Source: Phoenix dactylifera | Taxonomy: Eukaryota > Streptophyta > Magnoliopsida > Arecales > Arecaceae | Assembly (NCBI RefSeq): GCF_009389715.1 | Contig: NC_052394.1 | Location: 20,710,899-20,774,898, forward strand | Length of the DNA: 64,000 nucleotides | Direction of reading: 5' to 3' | Shown here: positions 47,626 to 59,500 of the stretch, piece by piece | How the letters are laid out: each line of letters begins with the position of its first letter | Numbering within the stretch: position 1 is the first letter of the stretch | Made by a program: the position numbers and the translations under genes | The notes under the pieces: model-generated | Seen by the model: only the letters and a program-made list of their open reading frames with translations | What the model was told of the DNA's origin: nothing | Databases searched by the model: none

Positions 47626-49351
47626 CTAGATAAAACATGCAAATATCCCAATAATCAAAATGGAAAAACAATCAGTTGTGGAATTCCAGACAAATATTAA
47701 TGAATATTGCTATAAATTAAGGATGACGTGCTCCTTGAGGAGGTTAAATTTGTAGTTGGCAAATGACAGTCTAACTGCTAGATGGAATCATACAACCGAC
47801 TTTGTATTTTCAGTAGTGGTTGAAAGACATAGAAATTCAGTGTCAGTGTAAAACAGCCACATATCAACATTACTTAAATCCCAACAGGAGGATAGAACCC
47901 TATCTTTCCCAAATACAGCAACATGAAATATCTAGAGACAGGAAAATGGAAATTAACAAGTATAAAAGTAAGCAGACTTGAAGGTCTAAAGTTTCACCTC
48001 TGCCACTGTTATTAAGCTTGCAAATACAACTTCATGATCACTCAGTCAAAGATAGGTCAGTCAACTTCATGGTCAGATCGGTTGGTGGACGGCTAGCTTA
48101 AATGTTCACAATCCAACTCAGCAACTCAGAAATCCAACTCGTGATCTCGGCAGAGTTTTTCAGCAGTGAAGAATCAAAGTCAGCTGAGTGTCAAAAACTA
48201 CCTCGTAGAAAGTGTTATATTTTTTTTATACTTTATACACTTACATTATGCAGTTGTTATAAAATATTTTTGCAAATATTTCTTTTTAGATTTTCATTAA
48301 GTTTTCTATCACAATGTCTAATGTTTTTAGATTTTCATTATTGTATTGATTTGGATTTATTCCTAAGCTAATTTTATTAACACATGATAGAAGACTTCTC
48401 CCTTTTCCTGAAAAAAGAAGGCAAGCATGAAATACTGCATCAGTAGTTTTACCCCTAAGTTCACATTGAAGTTAACATTTGAAATATCAACCCAAACTTC
48501 TTTGGTACTTGAAATTTCAACTTCACTGCTCTGACTGAAGTTGGCATTTCAATGAATCTTCACTATGCACTGTCCGTTTCATTAAAGCAAAAGGAAAGTT
48601 TTTATCTATAAAATAAATTTCAAAAACATTTATTTTGAAAAAAAAATGTTTGGATTAATTTATATCTTAAACATCTTGGATGGATTTACAAGTTAACTGT
48701 CCAGTTTCTGACACATTTTGTTACTGAATTAATTCGAATAGATCAAAAAATGACAAAATTTTCAGTTTTACTATCAAGTAGTTCCTACATACGAAAAGCT
48801 TAAGAAAATGCGAACACATATCGAGCAGAACAAAGTTCAATATATAAATGAGACATGCAAGATAATTTATTAAAAAACACATATTTTCTTTAAAAGAAAT
48901 ATCTCGTTAGCACAATAAATGCCGATATATATAACTAAAGAATTCAGCAATGCAAGGCAAAATACATTAATCAAACCAATCCCTAACAGACATCACAAAA
49001 AAACTAAATCGCAGGAGAAAAACGATTGTCTGAGATTCAGATCAAACATAATTAGGTTAATGCCATAGAACCCATAAATCGGAGCAAAATCAAGAAGGAA
49101 AAAGGAAACGACTACTAAAAAGAACTAAAAGCACTCATTTAAACCAGCCAAACAAAGAGAACTCGGAATAATAGACCAGATCGCGACTAAAGGAGATCCA
49201 AGCAACCCTAGCGTAATTCCTAATCGCTCCCCGAGCTAGTGGCTACTACAGTGTGGCCAAATCAATCCAAGGGGAAAAAAATCCAGCCGAACAAGACGCA
49301 TCGGATCTAGATCGAACACCAAACCCCAGATCAGAGACCGGAGAGAAATAC
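47626..49351 (-). other. 5'-leader intron of importin beta-1
   Basis: The acceptor TATCTAG lies 11 nt before the start codon, and a fitting donor GAG|GTATTT occurs at 49351-49350 in GC-rich sequence typical of a leader exon. The 1.7 kb between is AT-rich with no recognisable gene. Leader introns are common in highly expressed plant genes and often enhance expression. Confidence 0.6.
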
Positions 49352-49605
49352 CTCAGCTTCGGACCAGCGGAATCTCGCGATTCCTCCGAGTTCCCTTCAG
49401 CGAATCGAGGAACAGTATCGAGGAATAGTAGTAGAGGCGAGGCGAGGCGAGGCTTGGATCGGTCTCTCTACGGATCGATCGGAAAGCGGAGGAATGATGA
49501 TGACGGATGGGTAGCGTTTTGTTTGGGGGTGTTTGTAAGGGTTTTTTTAAATGAGTCGGGAGAGCGGGATGGAATACTCGCAGATTGCGGATTGGCTTTA
49601 TAAGG
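49352..49605 (-). promoter_or_regulatory. Leader exon and TATA box of importin beta-1
   Basis: The minus strand carries CTTATAAAGCC at 49605-49595, a good TATA box in a GC-rich setting, with a start expected near 49565. The transcript would run through 49352 and splice to 47625. Confidence 0.6.
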
Positions 49606-51203
49606 GTGTCCGCGTGTGGACTGCCTCAAAGGAACGCTAGTTTTTTTGTGGAATCGCGTGGTCGCATGTGTGCAGATACTCGTGTGTTCGATCGATTCGT
49701 GGATGGAGGGCTCTCGTGGGCTGATCTGGAGACTGGAAGTGGGCCCCAAAATGACTCCTCGGGACTTAACTCTTAAGTTTCTCGGCCTGGGTTCTGGGCT
49801 TAGACTTTTAATGATGATTTCGATCTTTTGATTTATTTTTTTGAATCAGGGGCTATTCTAGCGTTCATATGCTTCTACCTAGCAACCAAATATTCTATAC
49901 CTATGCTATGACTGATTATACACCGTATGAATCTTTTCGACATGATATTTTTCTATAATTTATTTTTTTTTGAGTTGCTTAATTTTTGGGTGGCAAAGCC
50001 AAGATGTTGGGCAGAACTTTACCATTAACAAAGTACAGATTAATGTAATTATCCATTGAATGTGGAACTGAGAATGTGGAATTTACAACAAGTACAAGCA
50101 TATTGGATGCGTGCCAAGTGCTGGTTGATGCATCACATAAAACATTGTAGAAATTCTAAAGCCACGTAGGTAAGCAGCCTATTATTTGTGAGAACAAGAT
50201 CTTGCTGGGATCAATTCAGCTGATGTTATTGATTTTGTTTTTTTGAAAAAGGGTTGATCTTTCTATATATTACGAACTACAACCTTTAGGCATATACGTT
50301 GAATTTATCCAATTGAGCCTATCCAGGTGTGGCCTATACTAATATACTTCGGGATTTATTTTAGTTGTTTAAATTTGACCTGGACTCCGATTCAAGATGA
50401 GCCTGTGATAAAATGATGGGATATATCTTGTGATAGTTGCAATGAAGCTAAATTATATGTAATTGGAGCGGAGAAAAAGCCCATTTTAGTCTCATAACTG
50501 ATTCTGATATTGTTTCTGATAGGTAAGGCATGTTATAAAAAAATACCCTTTGGACTTGGTCTTCAACTCATTCGATGGTGCCTGTGAGGTTCTTCCAATT
50601 GGAAACACTCAGAGTTGGATTTGAAGAATTAAGATGCTATCCGTGGGCGGCAAGGAGCATATCTGAATCTTCTTCTCGTGATTACGGTGAAGTTGATTTC
50701 AGAGTTCAAAACATCAATAGCTTCGTCTCCATGTAAGATTTATTATCTCATATAGTCTAATAATTTAAAGATGGCGGAGGATCCATTGCCAGAGTACTTG
50801 CAAATTGCAATGCCATGGTGTCCAACCAAAGGTGATCAAATTTGCTTAAAGAGAAAAACACCACCAACAAGCTACATATGCTACATTGCAGAAGCCATAA
50901 AATCTAAAATCAATCTCTCTCTCTCTCTCACACACACACACATCTAACGGGCAGTTTAGCCACCCGTCATACAATCTCAAATCTAAACAAAGTCACCTTT
51001 TTTATCCCGAGTGCCAACCATACATAAATCAAGGGACGACTGGAAAAAGAAAAAAAATACATGTAATTACTAGTGTCATACGGTCCTCCAATCTGCATTT
51101 GCAAATAAATTTCGTACAATTTTCTTCCACTGTTACATGATTAAACGTCGCCTAGTCACACTCAACATCAAATGCAGCAATAAATTAACAAGAACTTAAA
51201 ATA

Positions 51204-51205
<2 letters not shown>
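49606..51205. other. Intergenic region between importin beta-1 and DUF688 genes
   Basis: This holds the importin beta-1 upstream region and the DUF688 3' flank. A compound microsatellite (TC)n(AC)n lies at about 50916-50943. No gene is recognisable. Confidence 0.5.

Positions 51206-51210
<5 letters not shown>

Positions 51211-51262
<52 letters not shown>
51211..51262. repeat. (AT)26 microsatellite in the DUF688 3' untranslated region
   Basis: Twenty-six perfect AT units end five bases before the stop codon complement (TCA at 51268-51270), so they begin almost immediately after the stop in the transcript. Confidence 0.92.
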
Positions 51263-51265
<3 letters not shown>

Positions 51266-51267
51266 TA

Positions 51268-52419
51268 TCATCTGCTGTTGGAGTCCAGGACATTAGAAAG
51301 CCAGGACTCGGTAGGGGATCGGAGCTGAGGAAGGCTCCAAACCGTTCTTTTGCGCTCTGAAGCACCACCACCACCACCTGCTCTGTTTTGGCTTCTGGCA
51401 CACTTACTTCCTAATTGTTCTGGAACGCAGATTTCCTTAGCTTTCCCCCTATCAACACCCCGTCCTCCTTTTCTCAATCTACTAATGTCTAGAAAAGGCA
51501 GTCCCCATCCTGGAGAATGGCAAGCCTTGATGCTTAGCTTGTCGTCACATCCACCACCATCATCTTCTACGTCAGAACTCAGTCCATCACTCAAGCCTTC
51601 CATTGTTTTCCGGGGGGAAGCACTAAGATTAGCTCTGGAGGTTCGGCATCTGCCTAGGCTCTTGAACCCGCAAACCATGGGCTTCAGGCTCCAAGGAAAG
51701 AAGAACATTAACCCACAAGCCTTCGAAGGTACGTCGGTTCGAGCCTCTGCATGCGGAAAATACGGCACCTGAAGCCTAGCATCATGCGCCCGGTGCCTGG
51801 TTCGCATCTTGGTCGGCTCCCTCTGTGATTGATGAGAGCAAGAAGGAGGAGCTCTCCGATAACAATGTTTACGAGTCGTGGTAGCAGAAGAATTGGCTAA
51901 TGCAGTGGCGGCTGGAAGAAAGCGGTTCATGATGAAGCTGGGTGCTCGATCGACCGTTGCTTCGATATGGCAGGAGCTCAGTCTATGTGCGATGGCCAAT
52001 GACTCGGACAGAGAGATCTCCTCCAATGCGTCCGAGAAAACATCTCCATCCTCGGTTCCATCACTGCAATTATCGACGTCGCTATCGTTGCCATCATCAT
52101 GACCATGACCCTGGTGTTTTCCATTGGCATTACTATCTTCTCCCGAGGGACGCCATTGGCTAGGTGGGGGCTTTGGGGGGAGAGGGCCGTTGTCTCCGTT
52201 CGAGCTTAACCCGGCCCTTCCTGCCTCCTTGGGCACGCCGGGAGAGCTCTCCCACACAAAAGGGACCCCCTGGCTTGCATCGGTGGAATAAACTCGTATT
52301 GAATTGGAGTAGCTCATACTGATAGTGTCTGCTGAACTGGATGAACGCCTCGCCGATTTGAGAGGTGCGTGGAGATCCAGCTGCTCAAGAGGCCTCTCTC
52401 TTGTGTTTCTTGTTTCCAT
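51268..52419 (-). CDS. DUF688 family protein
   Basis: The gene encodes 383 residues in one exon. The family signature VPFVWESSPGVPKEAGR lies near residue 52, preceded by the typical N terminus QLDLHAPLKSARR. Later blocks fit the same family: an acidic SDALEEISLSESLAIAHRLS region and a C-terminal WGLPFLDISRLRKGG. The rest is low-complexity, with Pro, Ser, His/Asp and Gly runs. Plant DUF688 proteins are described only as hydroxyproline-rich-like or uncharacterised, so no function is assigned. The chosen ATG begins METRNTRERP. A TGCAAG acceptor lies just upstream, so the leader is probably spliced. Confidence 0.88.
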   Translation of the reverse strand: METRNTRERPLEQLDLHAPLKSARRSSSSADTISMSYSNSIRVYSTDASQGVPFVWESSPGVPKEAGRAGLSSNGDNGPLPPKPPPSQWRPSGEDSNANGKHQGHGHDDGNDSDVDNCSDGTEDGDVFSDALEEISLSESLAIAHRLSSCHIEATVDRAPSFIMNRFLPAATALANSSATTTRKHCYRRAPPSCSHQSQREPTKMRTRHRAHDARLQVPYFPHAEARTDVPSKACGLMFFFPWSLKPMVCGFKSLGRCRTSRANLSASPRKTMEGLSDGLSSDVEDDGGGCDDKLSIKACHSPGWGLPFLDISRLRKGGRGVDRGKAKEICVPEQLGSKCARSQNRAGGGGGASERKRTVWSLPQLRSPTESWLSNVLDSNSR

Positions 52420-52770
52420 AACATGGGAACTCCTTGCAGGTTTAGAGAGCTCTACATGGGGGAGGAAGAAGGCATTGAATTGAGATGGGTGTAAGAGAGT
52501 AGCATGAGCAATATATACCTGATCGAATTCAAGTTAGGGGAGTTGAAGCGTGTGGAGTGGTTATCGGTTGAAGTAGAACCAAGGACAGTGGTTGGGAGGT
52601 CAAGGCATGCAAGGTTCCCGTGAAGGCCTTGAAAGATATGGGAAAAAGCTAATGAAAAAGAGACGCTCCCCTTGATAAGTGGATACGTGACTTTGAGCAT
52701 GCCATCCGTCAGCAATCTAGTTGGAAGCTCTGCTGCCATTGGATTTTTGGGAGATCTGATGGACACCAAC
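52420..52770 (-). promoter_or_regulatory. Probable spliced leader of the DUF688 gene with an upstream open frame
   Basis: On the minus strand a GATCAG|GTATAT donor at about 52519 and a CTGCAAG acceptor at about 52435 would remove an 80-nt leader intron. Upstream, an open frame from ATG near 52739 (MAAELPTRLLTDGM) runs through the donor. It does not resemble DUF688 N termini, so I read it as leader or a small upstream frame. It might instead be an extra coding exon. Confidence 0.35.
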
Positions 52771-52779
52771 TTCGGATTT

Positions 52780-53617
52780 CAGGATCCGATGTCAGCGCTC
52801 TGCTCTCCAAAGATCGAGCAAAGCGTTAACCTTGCTGGTTCTTTTTTAATCGAAATTAAAACTTTGCCTAGTGAAAATGAAGTTTATCCTTAAGTAGTTC
52901 TAAGCTTATGTATTCTAACTGATAATTAAACTGAGATAAAAGAGATGCTGTGAATCGTGCTAGTTTGAAGTAGCAGCAATAAAAGTTAAAAGACTTAAAT
53001 AAAGTGATAGCACGATGGTATATTTTCTCCCTGGAATTAGCTAATCACCTTGGATGAATAAATGCTCTCTTAGGAGCATTGCTTATATTTATCCTATACT
53101 TCTAAGAAAGAGAAGAAAGAAAAGTTCTTTTTTTTTAATCGTTTGTCTCTTAGAGAAAGATTTTATGTCAAAATCCATGTCTTAGCCCACTTGCTTTTGA
53201 CCTCACAACCCATCTTCTCTCTTCTTCATTGCATCAGTACCTTTTTTGTAGACTATAGAAGAAGTATGAGTGAGAATCCTATTCAATTCAGGGTTAAATT
53301 AAGCTGGAGATATCTAATTTCAGATCACAGGCCATCTATGATTCATGATGGTCCATGATGCAATAGATCTTGTGCATTGCATAGCATGCCATCCATATAT
53401 GATCTGAGATTCATTGCATCGTAACCTGTCATGTGCATCATAAATTATTTTTGATTTGAGACAACCTGAAAATGACTAATTGAATCCTAGGATGAACAAG
53501 GTTCGAACTTATACTATAGACAATTCGATCCATCTTACTACATTACTTTCAGCAAAGATGGCTGCAATAAACTGAACCTATCTCATCCTAATTACCACCA
53601 ATTCCTGCCACTGTAAC
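52780..53617. other. AT-rich intergenic stretch
   Basis: I see no gene, RNA or clear repeat here. It separates the DUF688 upstream region from a decayed LINE. Confidence 0.5.
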
Positions 53618-53627
53618 AAAATAGAAA

Positions 53628-56293
53628 AATAATCATATGTGTGTAGCTATAACAGAGGATGAGATATAGAAAGCTTTAAAAGAAATGCAGCCGGATAAAC
53701 CACTAGGATTAGATGGTTTTCCACCTCTTTTCTTTAGAGAATTCTAGTGCATTATTAAACCAGATGTTATCCAAGCTGACAAGGATTTTTTCAGGTGCAC
53801 TACTATGGCTTTCTCCTGGAATGAAACCTTTATTGTCCTCTTACCCAAAAAGTCTAACTCTAAGCAAGTGAAAGATTACTGTCCTATAAGCCTTTGTAAT
53901 ACGATATACAAATTAATAGCCAAAATTCTAGTAAACCGTATCAAACCAATATTACCCCTCTAATCTCTTCTACTCAAAGGGCATTTATCCTGGGCAGACA
54001 ACTCACTGAAACTATTTTACTAGCCCAAGAAATTATACATTCATTAGAACATGCCATAAGGTCCAAATCCCTAATGACTATAAAAGAGGATATGGAAAAA
54101 GCTTTTAAGAGGATTAATCGGAATTTTGCATAAACAGTTCTTAATCATTTTAAAGTCCATCCTACATTCATTACTTGGATAAAAGCATGTGATATAAACC
54201 CTACATTTGCTCTTCTCATAAATGGTTCACCTTCTTCTTGGTTTAGACCTACCATGGGATTGCGTCAAGGCTGCCATTATCCCCTTATTTATTTATTATG
54301 TATTCTGATATGCTATCAAGATTGTTACAAATTGCTGAAAAGCATAAGGTACTTTGTGCCAATCAACCAAGGTGAAGAGGCCCAACTTTATCACTTACAG
54401 ATGATAGTTTGCTTGTGGTTCGAGCAACAACAAGGGATACTATATGTTTAAACGTATTAATCGACATATATTGTGCACTATCAGGTCAGGCTGTCAATCT
54501 TCAAAAATCACCTAAGTTTAGTCCTACTACTCCATCATCAATCAAGAGACAGATACAATAACTTCTACAAATACCACTAAAGGAGGGGGTATGGCACTAC
54601 TTAGGAGTTCCACTTTCTAGATCTGCACTTAGACCAGTTGATTCCACATATTTGCTAGATAAAGTGGGGGCTATAAGCAGCTAGCAATGGAAGAATCTCT
54701 ACTTTGCGGGGGGATCAGCAACCTTGCTTCAGTTAGTCCTATCCTCAATTCCTAGTTATTCTATATCTTCTCTATATATTCCATCGTCTGTGTGCAGGCA
54801 ATTGGAGAAAGAGCTCCTGAGTATTCCTTTGGGGTCATTCAGCAAATTGCAGAGGTATTCATTTATTATTATGGGAGATTGTTTACTCCCCCAAACAATA
54901 TGGAGGTTTGGGATTTCAAACTTTGCAATCAAGATAGCAAGCTTTCTTAAGCAAAGTAGTTTCTCAGCTAGTACTTAATGATAATTCACTGTGGGCACAA
55001 ATTATAACATCTAAATACAAATTCCAAGGCACATGGACTACTTACCATAGGCAAAATATTCTCCAATTAGGCGCCAGGATAGTAGCATATGCACCCCATA
55101 TACAATACAATTTTATTTGGAATCTAACAGATGACACATCAGTCAATCTTTTACAGGATCCTTGGCGTTCTTCACTTCCTCTTAATTCATGGCACACATA
55201 TAATAACATGAATGTTGATTTGTAGGATAAGAAACTGGGAGACTTCATAAACTCTGACCGTAGTTGGAAAAATAACATATTAGCTACAATATTTTCAGCT
55301 GAAATGATGCCTCAAATACTTGCTATTCCATTAGCATATGGAAGGTGGACTGATCAACAAATTCATCTAGGATTTCTAATGTTTCAGCTAGAGATTTTAA
55401 TAATCTACAGCACACAATATCTTTTGCAGGTAAACTCTCTTCATTATGCTGTATTTGTAAGCTTTTTATTCCTATGACAGTCAAAATATTTCGCAGAAAA
55501 TTATTGTGGCAAAGAATACCTGTAAACAGATATTACACACCTAGGGCATGATAAGGGATGATCAGTTATATTGTAACCTATGCCCTGGTGATATTTTTTG
55601 ATATCCCTATGCTTAGCAATACTGAAATCTTTTGGCAGCATTACTCAATGGACTATGCCCTTGCTCTTTCCGGTATGGGATGACATAATGTTTGATACCA
55701 TGGTAGAGAACAAAATTCATATCACCCTAGTATATGCGGCATGGATGTTATGGAAGGCTAGAAATTATTGATTATTTCAGGCCGCTGTTTCATCTCCACA
55801 ACAATTGGTAAGACAATTAAGATGATATTTATTCTAAGGTTGGTTTTATAACACAGTTGAGGCATCGGGGTGTTACTTCTTCACTATCTTATTCTAATTC
55901 TACTTATGTTCATTGGATACCCCCTCCCCCTGGTGTTCTGAAAATCAACTATAGCAGAAGGTAAACGAATATCAAAGGTTTTAGTTCCCTATGTAGAACT
56001 CCTAACAGCATGGGCCGGTCTTGCTAAAGCCATTCATAGTTGCAAAGCATCATAGGTTGAATGATATCTTTGATTGGAAGTCAGCTACAATCATTTTTCA
56101 AGCATTCCATGTGTACGGAGAAGCTAAAAAAGCTGCTAACTGGATTGCAACCCAAACATTTGACAGTCATGAAGTTTCTTATCAGGATCAGCTCTCTATT
56201 CCACCGGTTTTCAGACAAATTTTGCTTGCAATGTGATAGCTGGACAGTATGAAAGACACTAGTTTTTTCTTATTATGATGTACCAACAAAAAA
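53628..56293 (+). mobile_element. Decayed 5'-truncated LINE with RNase H tail
   Basis: On the plus strand the sequence begins at the reverse transcriptase N terminus (EMQPDKPLGLDGFPPLFFREF). It passes through LLPKKSNSKQVKDYCPISLCN, and a GLRQGCHYPLIYLL equivalent of the RQGDPLSP motif follows near 54254. Near the end lies an RNase H-like tail (FQAFHVYGEAKKAANWIATQ). It closes in an A-run at 56287-56297. AAAATAGAAA at 53618-53627 and 56294-56303 may be the target-site duplication, but this word is A-rich and weak evidence. Many stops and shifts are present, so it is old. Its end lies about 280 bp upstream of the SAM50 start codon. Confidence 0.85.
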
Positions 56294-56569
56294 AAAATAG
56301 AAACGAGACCATGCCATTCTCTTATTTTTGTTGGTATGGCCCACGATAATGCCTCAAATGGGTGGGCTTCAGGGATCAACTCAAATGACCGATCATCCCA
56401 ACTAGGTTGGGCCGCTCGGCCCGCTTCTTGACCCACAAAGCAAGGAAGGTATAAAGAAATCCAAGCACCAACCTAACTATCGTACATAAATCTCACGAAT
56501 AGAGCACCAAAATCCGCACCCTATTTTTCATTTCTTCAAATAAAAACCTCTCGTTTTCCCCCTGCTCTC

Positions 56570-59500
56570 ATGGCAGAACCCTCGGAGAATGATCAAAACT
56601 CTACCGTCGAGGGAAAAAAAGAAGAAAAGGAACCCCAAGGGACCGGGAATGGAGGAGGAGAAGGAGAAAACGATGACGAGAATGGAGAGGAAGAAGAATA
56701 CGAAGAAGAGGAGGAAGAGGAAGGTGAGAAGAAGGGCGGCGGCGGCCCTCCGTCTGAGAGGGAGAAGGTGGAGAGCCTCTTCCACCGGCTATCGAGCGGC
56801 CCCGTGAGGCTTCGGGTCCACGACGTGGTGATCAAGGGGAACGCCAAGACCAAGGACTCCGTGATCGAGGCCGAGGTGCTCGACGCCTTCCGGTCGGCGT
56901 CCACGATGCAGGAGCTCTTCCAGGCCGCCGGCGTCGCCAACGAGCGGCTCCGCCGGATGGAGGTCTTCGATTCGGTCAGCATCACTCTCGACGCCGGCCC
57001 CTCGGAGCTCCCCGGCACCTCCAATGTCATCATCGATGTGGTGGAGGCCAAACCACTCACTGGTGATATTGGCATCTTCACCAAGCCGGAGGTACGAATC
57101 AAGATCATTTTTGGTTGCTAATTAGGAGTAGATTTAGTAGTTTCTTTGCGATTATGATCATTTGTCTTTATTCGTTGCGGGTTCGTTTGAGAAATGAGGT
57201 TTCTTTTGCTAGAAGAAAGCATTGCGAAGTTATTCGATACCAAAGGTTTGATTTCCTTTAAAGAAAATTATGAAAAGTGTATTATTTGAGGATATATTTG
57301 AGGATACCAAAGGTTTGATTTCTTCATCCCATCTCTAGATAGGGTGAGAAATGGGCTTTGGGATTGAGACATGGTGAAGGGGTTCGTGCAGTTTGTTGCT
57401 ACTTTTGCTTGTTTTTTATAGATAAACCCTAGAATGAATTTGGAGTTTCAAAATATCTTCTACTTTGACTTGGTTCCTTTGAATCATGTGCGAGAACAAG
57501 TAAAAGGACGTTTTTTTAAGGTTTGCTTGCAGCACGGGCCAAGAAAGCATCAACTTTCCTTCCTTTTAGTGCTTTTGTTAGAAAATGATCAGAAATGGTG
57601 TAGTATGGTTACGAAGGAATGCTGGAAGATGCAAACAACAAACATGTAGTTGAAGTTGGCAGCTTAGTAGAACTTACCGTTGGGAAGTATTGCTCTTTTG
57701 AGCTGGTTAGTGGGTCTAGTGTGGTTTTTTAGTATTAAATTCTGCAAAGTAGTTCATCAACTGAATGATTTTGACTTTTGAGAGTTGTGGTTGATTTTCC
57801 AGCGGTCGTTGCATCACAATCTAATTGGTGTAGTGCCTGTGTGTAATCTCCATAGTCAGATAATCTTGGCCACTGTTATAGATCAGTTCATCTGAAATGG
57901 AAAATGTGTTCAAACAATTTTTAAGTACTTCTGTGCATCCTTAGATTATCATATCCTTGTTTTTCACCAGTCAGTCCATATATAAAATCCCTAGTTCTGG
58001 GCCTTCTGGCCTGTGGTCATATGATGTATATTTAGTGTGGATATGTATTTCATGCATTACAAAGAGGACAACCAGTCTTTGTAAATTTCAACAAGTTTAA
58101 AAGGAAAGGTGGCTAGGTCTGAAAGAGGGTGAAATCCTTTGCTACCAGTGCCACTGCTAAGAATTTGAGAATTGAGACGTCAAGTTTGATGCTGCCTCTA
58201 ATTGTGTGACCAGTTGACAAGCAGTGATTGCTCAATTAGTTACTTGTATATTTTTCCTTACCTCCACTGATGCAAGTATAGATCAGCAAATTAAACTTAA
58301 AGGTCGTAAGATGGATCAAAGATTTAATGGTCCAGTTTGAATGGTTTTTGCATTTAAGTAGTAGATGGACCAAAATGGACTGTAGGGAGGTGATTAAAAG
58401 GGAATGCTGAATTGAATTCTTGGTTTGACCGTTAAAACTGTGTTCTGATTATCAAATTAAAGGAAACATGCATTGTTGTCCACTAATTTCAGCATACAGC
58501 TTCTGAACATTCTAAAGGTAGTTCTTGGTATATTTGTTTAATTTTAGTTTTCATATTTGGGTTGGATCAGCCATGCAACTTTTAGCGAGCCAATTAACTT
58601 TTGAAGTTAGACTTTATTTTTTTCGTTAAGAGGCATCTGAGTTTATAGTACACTTTTGGTGGCTTTTTGGATTTGAGTGGATAAGGAATCCTAAGAAATC
58701 TCCAAATGAGTTATAGTTCTCTAATATATAGAGTTCATAAAAAAATAAACATTGGATAGGTATTGAGAATATAATTGGTTTCTGCAATCTTTGCATAAAC
58801 ATGTGATCGATGTGATGATATTGGCTTAAACTTGGAATAAACTATTAAGCATATTTCTCTCTTTTTATCCATGGGGTGGTTCTACAGTAAAGACATTAAC
58901 TCTGTCAACCCTAGTCAAAGATCTCCGTTCTTGTCTATGGGACGTGATGGCACAATTTAGTTGTCTTCTTCATATTTAGCATTCTCTGTTCTGGTTTTAA
59001 ATCTTTCTTCTGTTCTTTTCCTTTGGATCTTGTTTCCAAAATTAGTCTTAGGTCTCTGGACTTCGGGGCCCACTCATGTGTCATCTTCTAAAGTAATCTT
59101 AAGCATCATTCAGATTTATCCTAATTTTTGAATGTCCAGAAGCCGTAGGCCTAATGATTCTTTAGCCATGAAAGCTCTAAATTCTAAATGCAAAAAGACT
59201 AGTCTGTTTATATCAATCCATTTTAGCAAAAATTGACTATCCATCATCTAATATCTTAAGCCAAACTCCAATATGAACCCACAACCCCTTTTATCACATC
59301 AACTTCAGGCTAGAGCTTTGGCACCTTCGTGACACAAATAACATATAGAATAGACATACTTTGATGAATATCTCATCCAAGTCACATGAAGCTGAATAGC
59401 TACTTAACTTGATTGATTAGAGAGGCTGTATATGTTGAAAGGAAGAAAATCTCATGAATATCTATGGATCAAGTCATCATTTGCTTGCTATGAAGCACGG

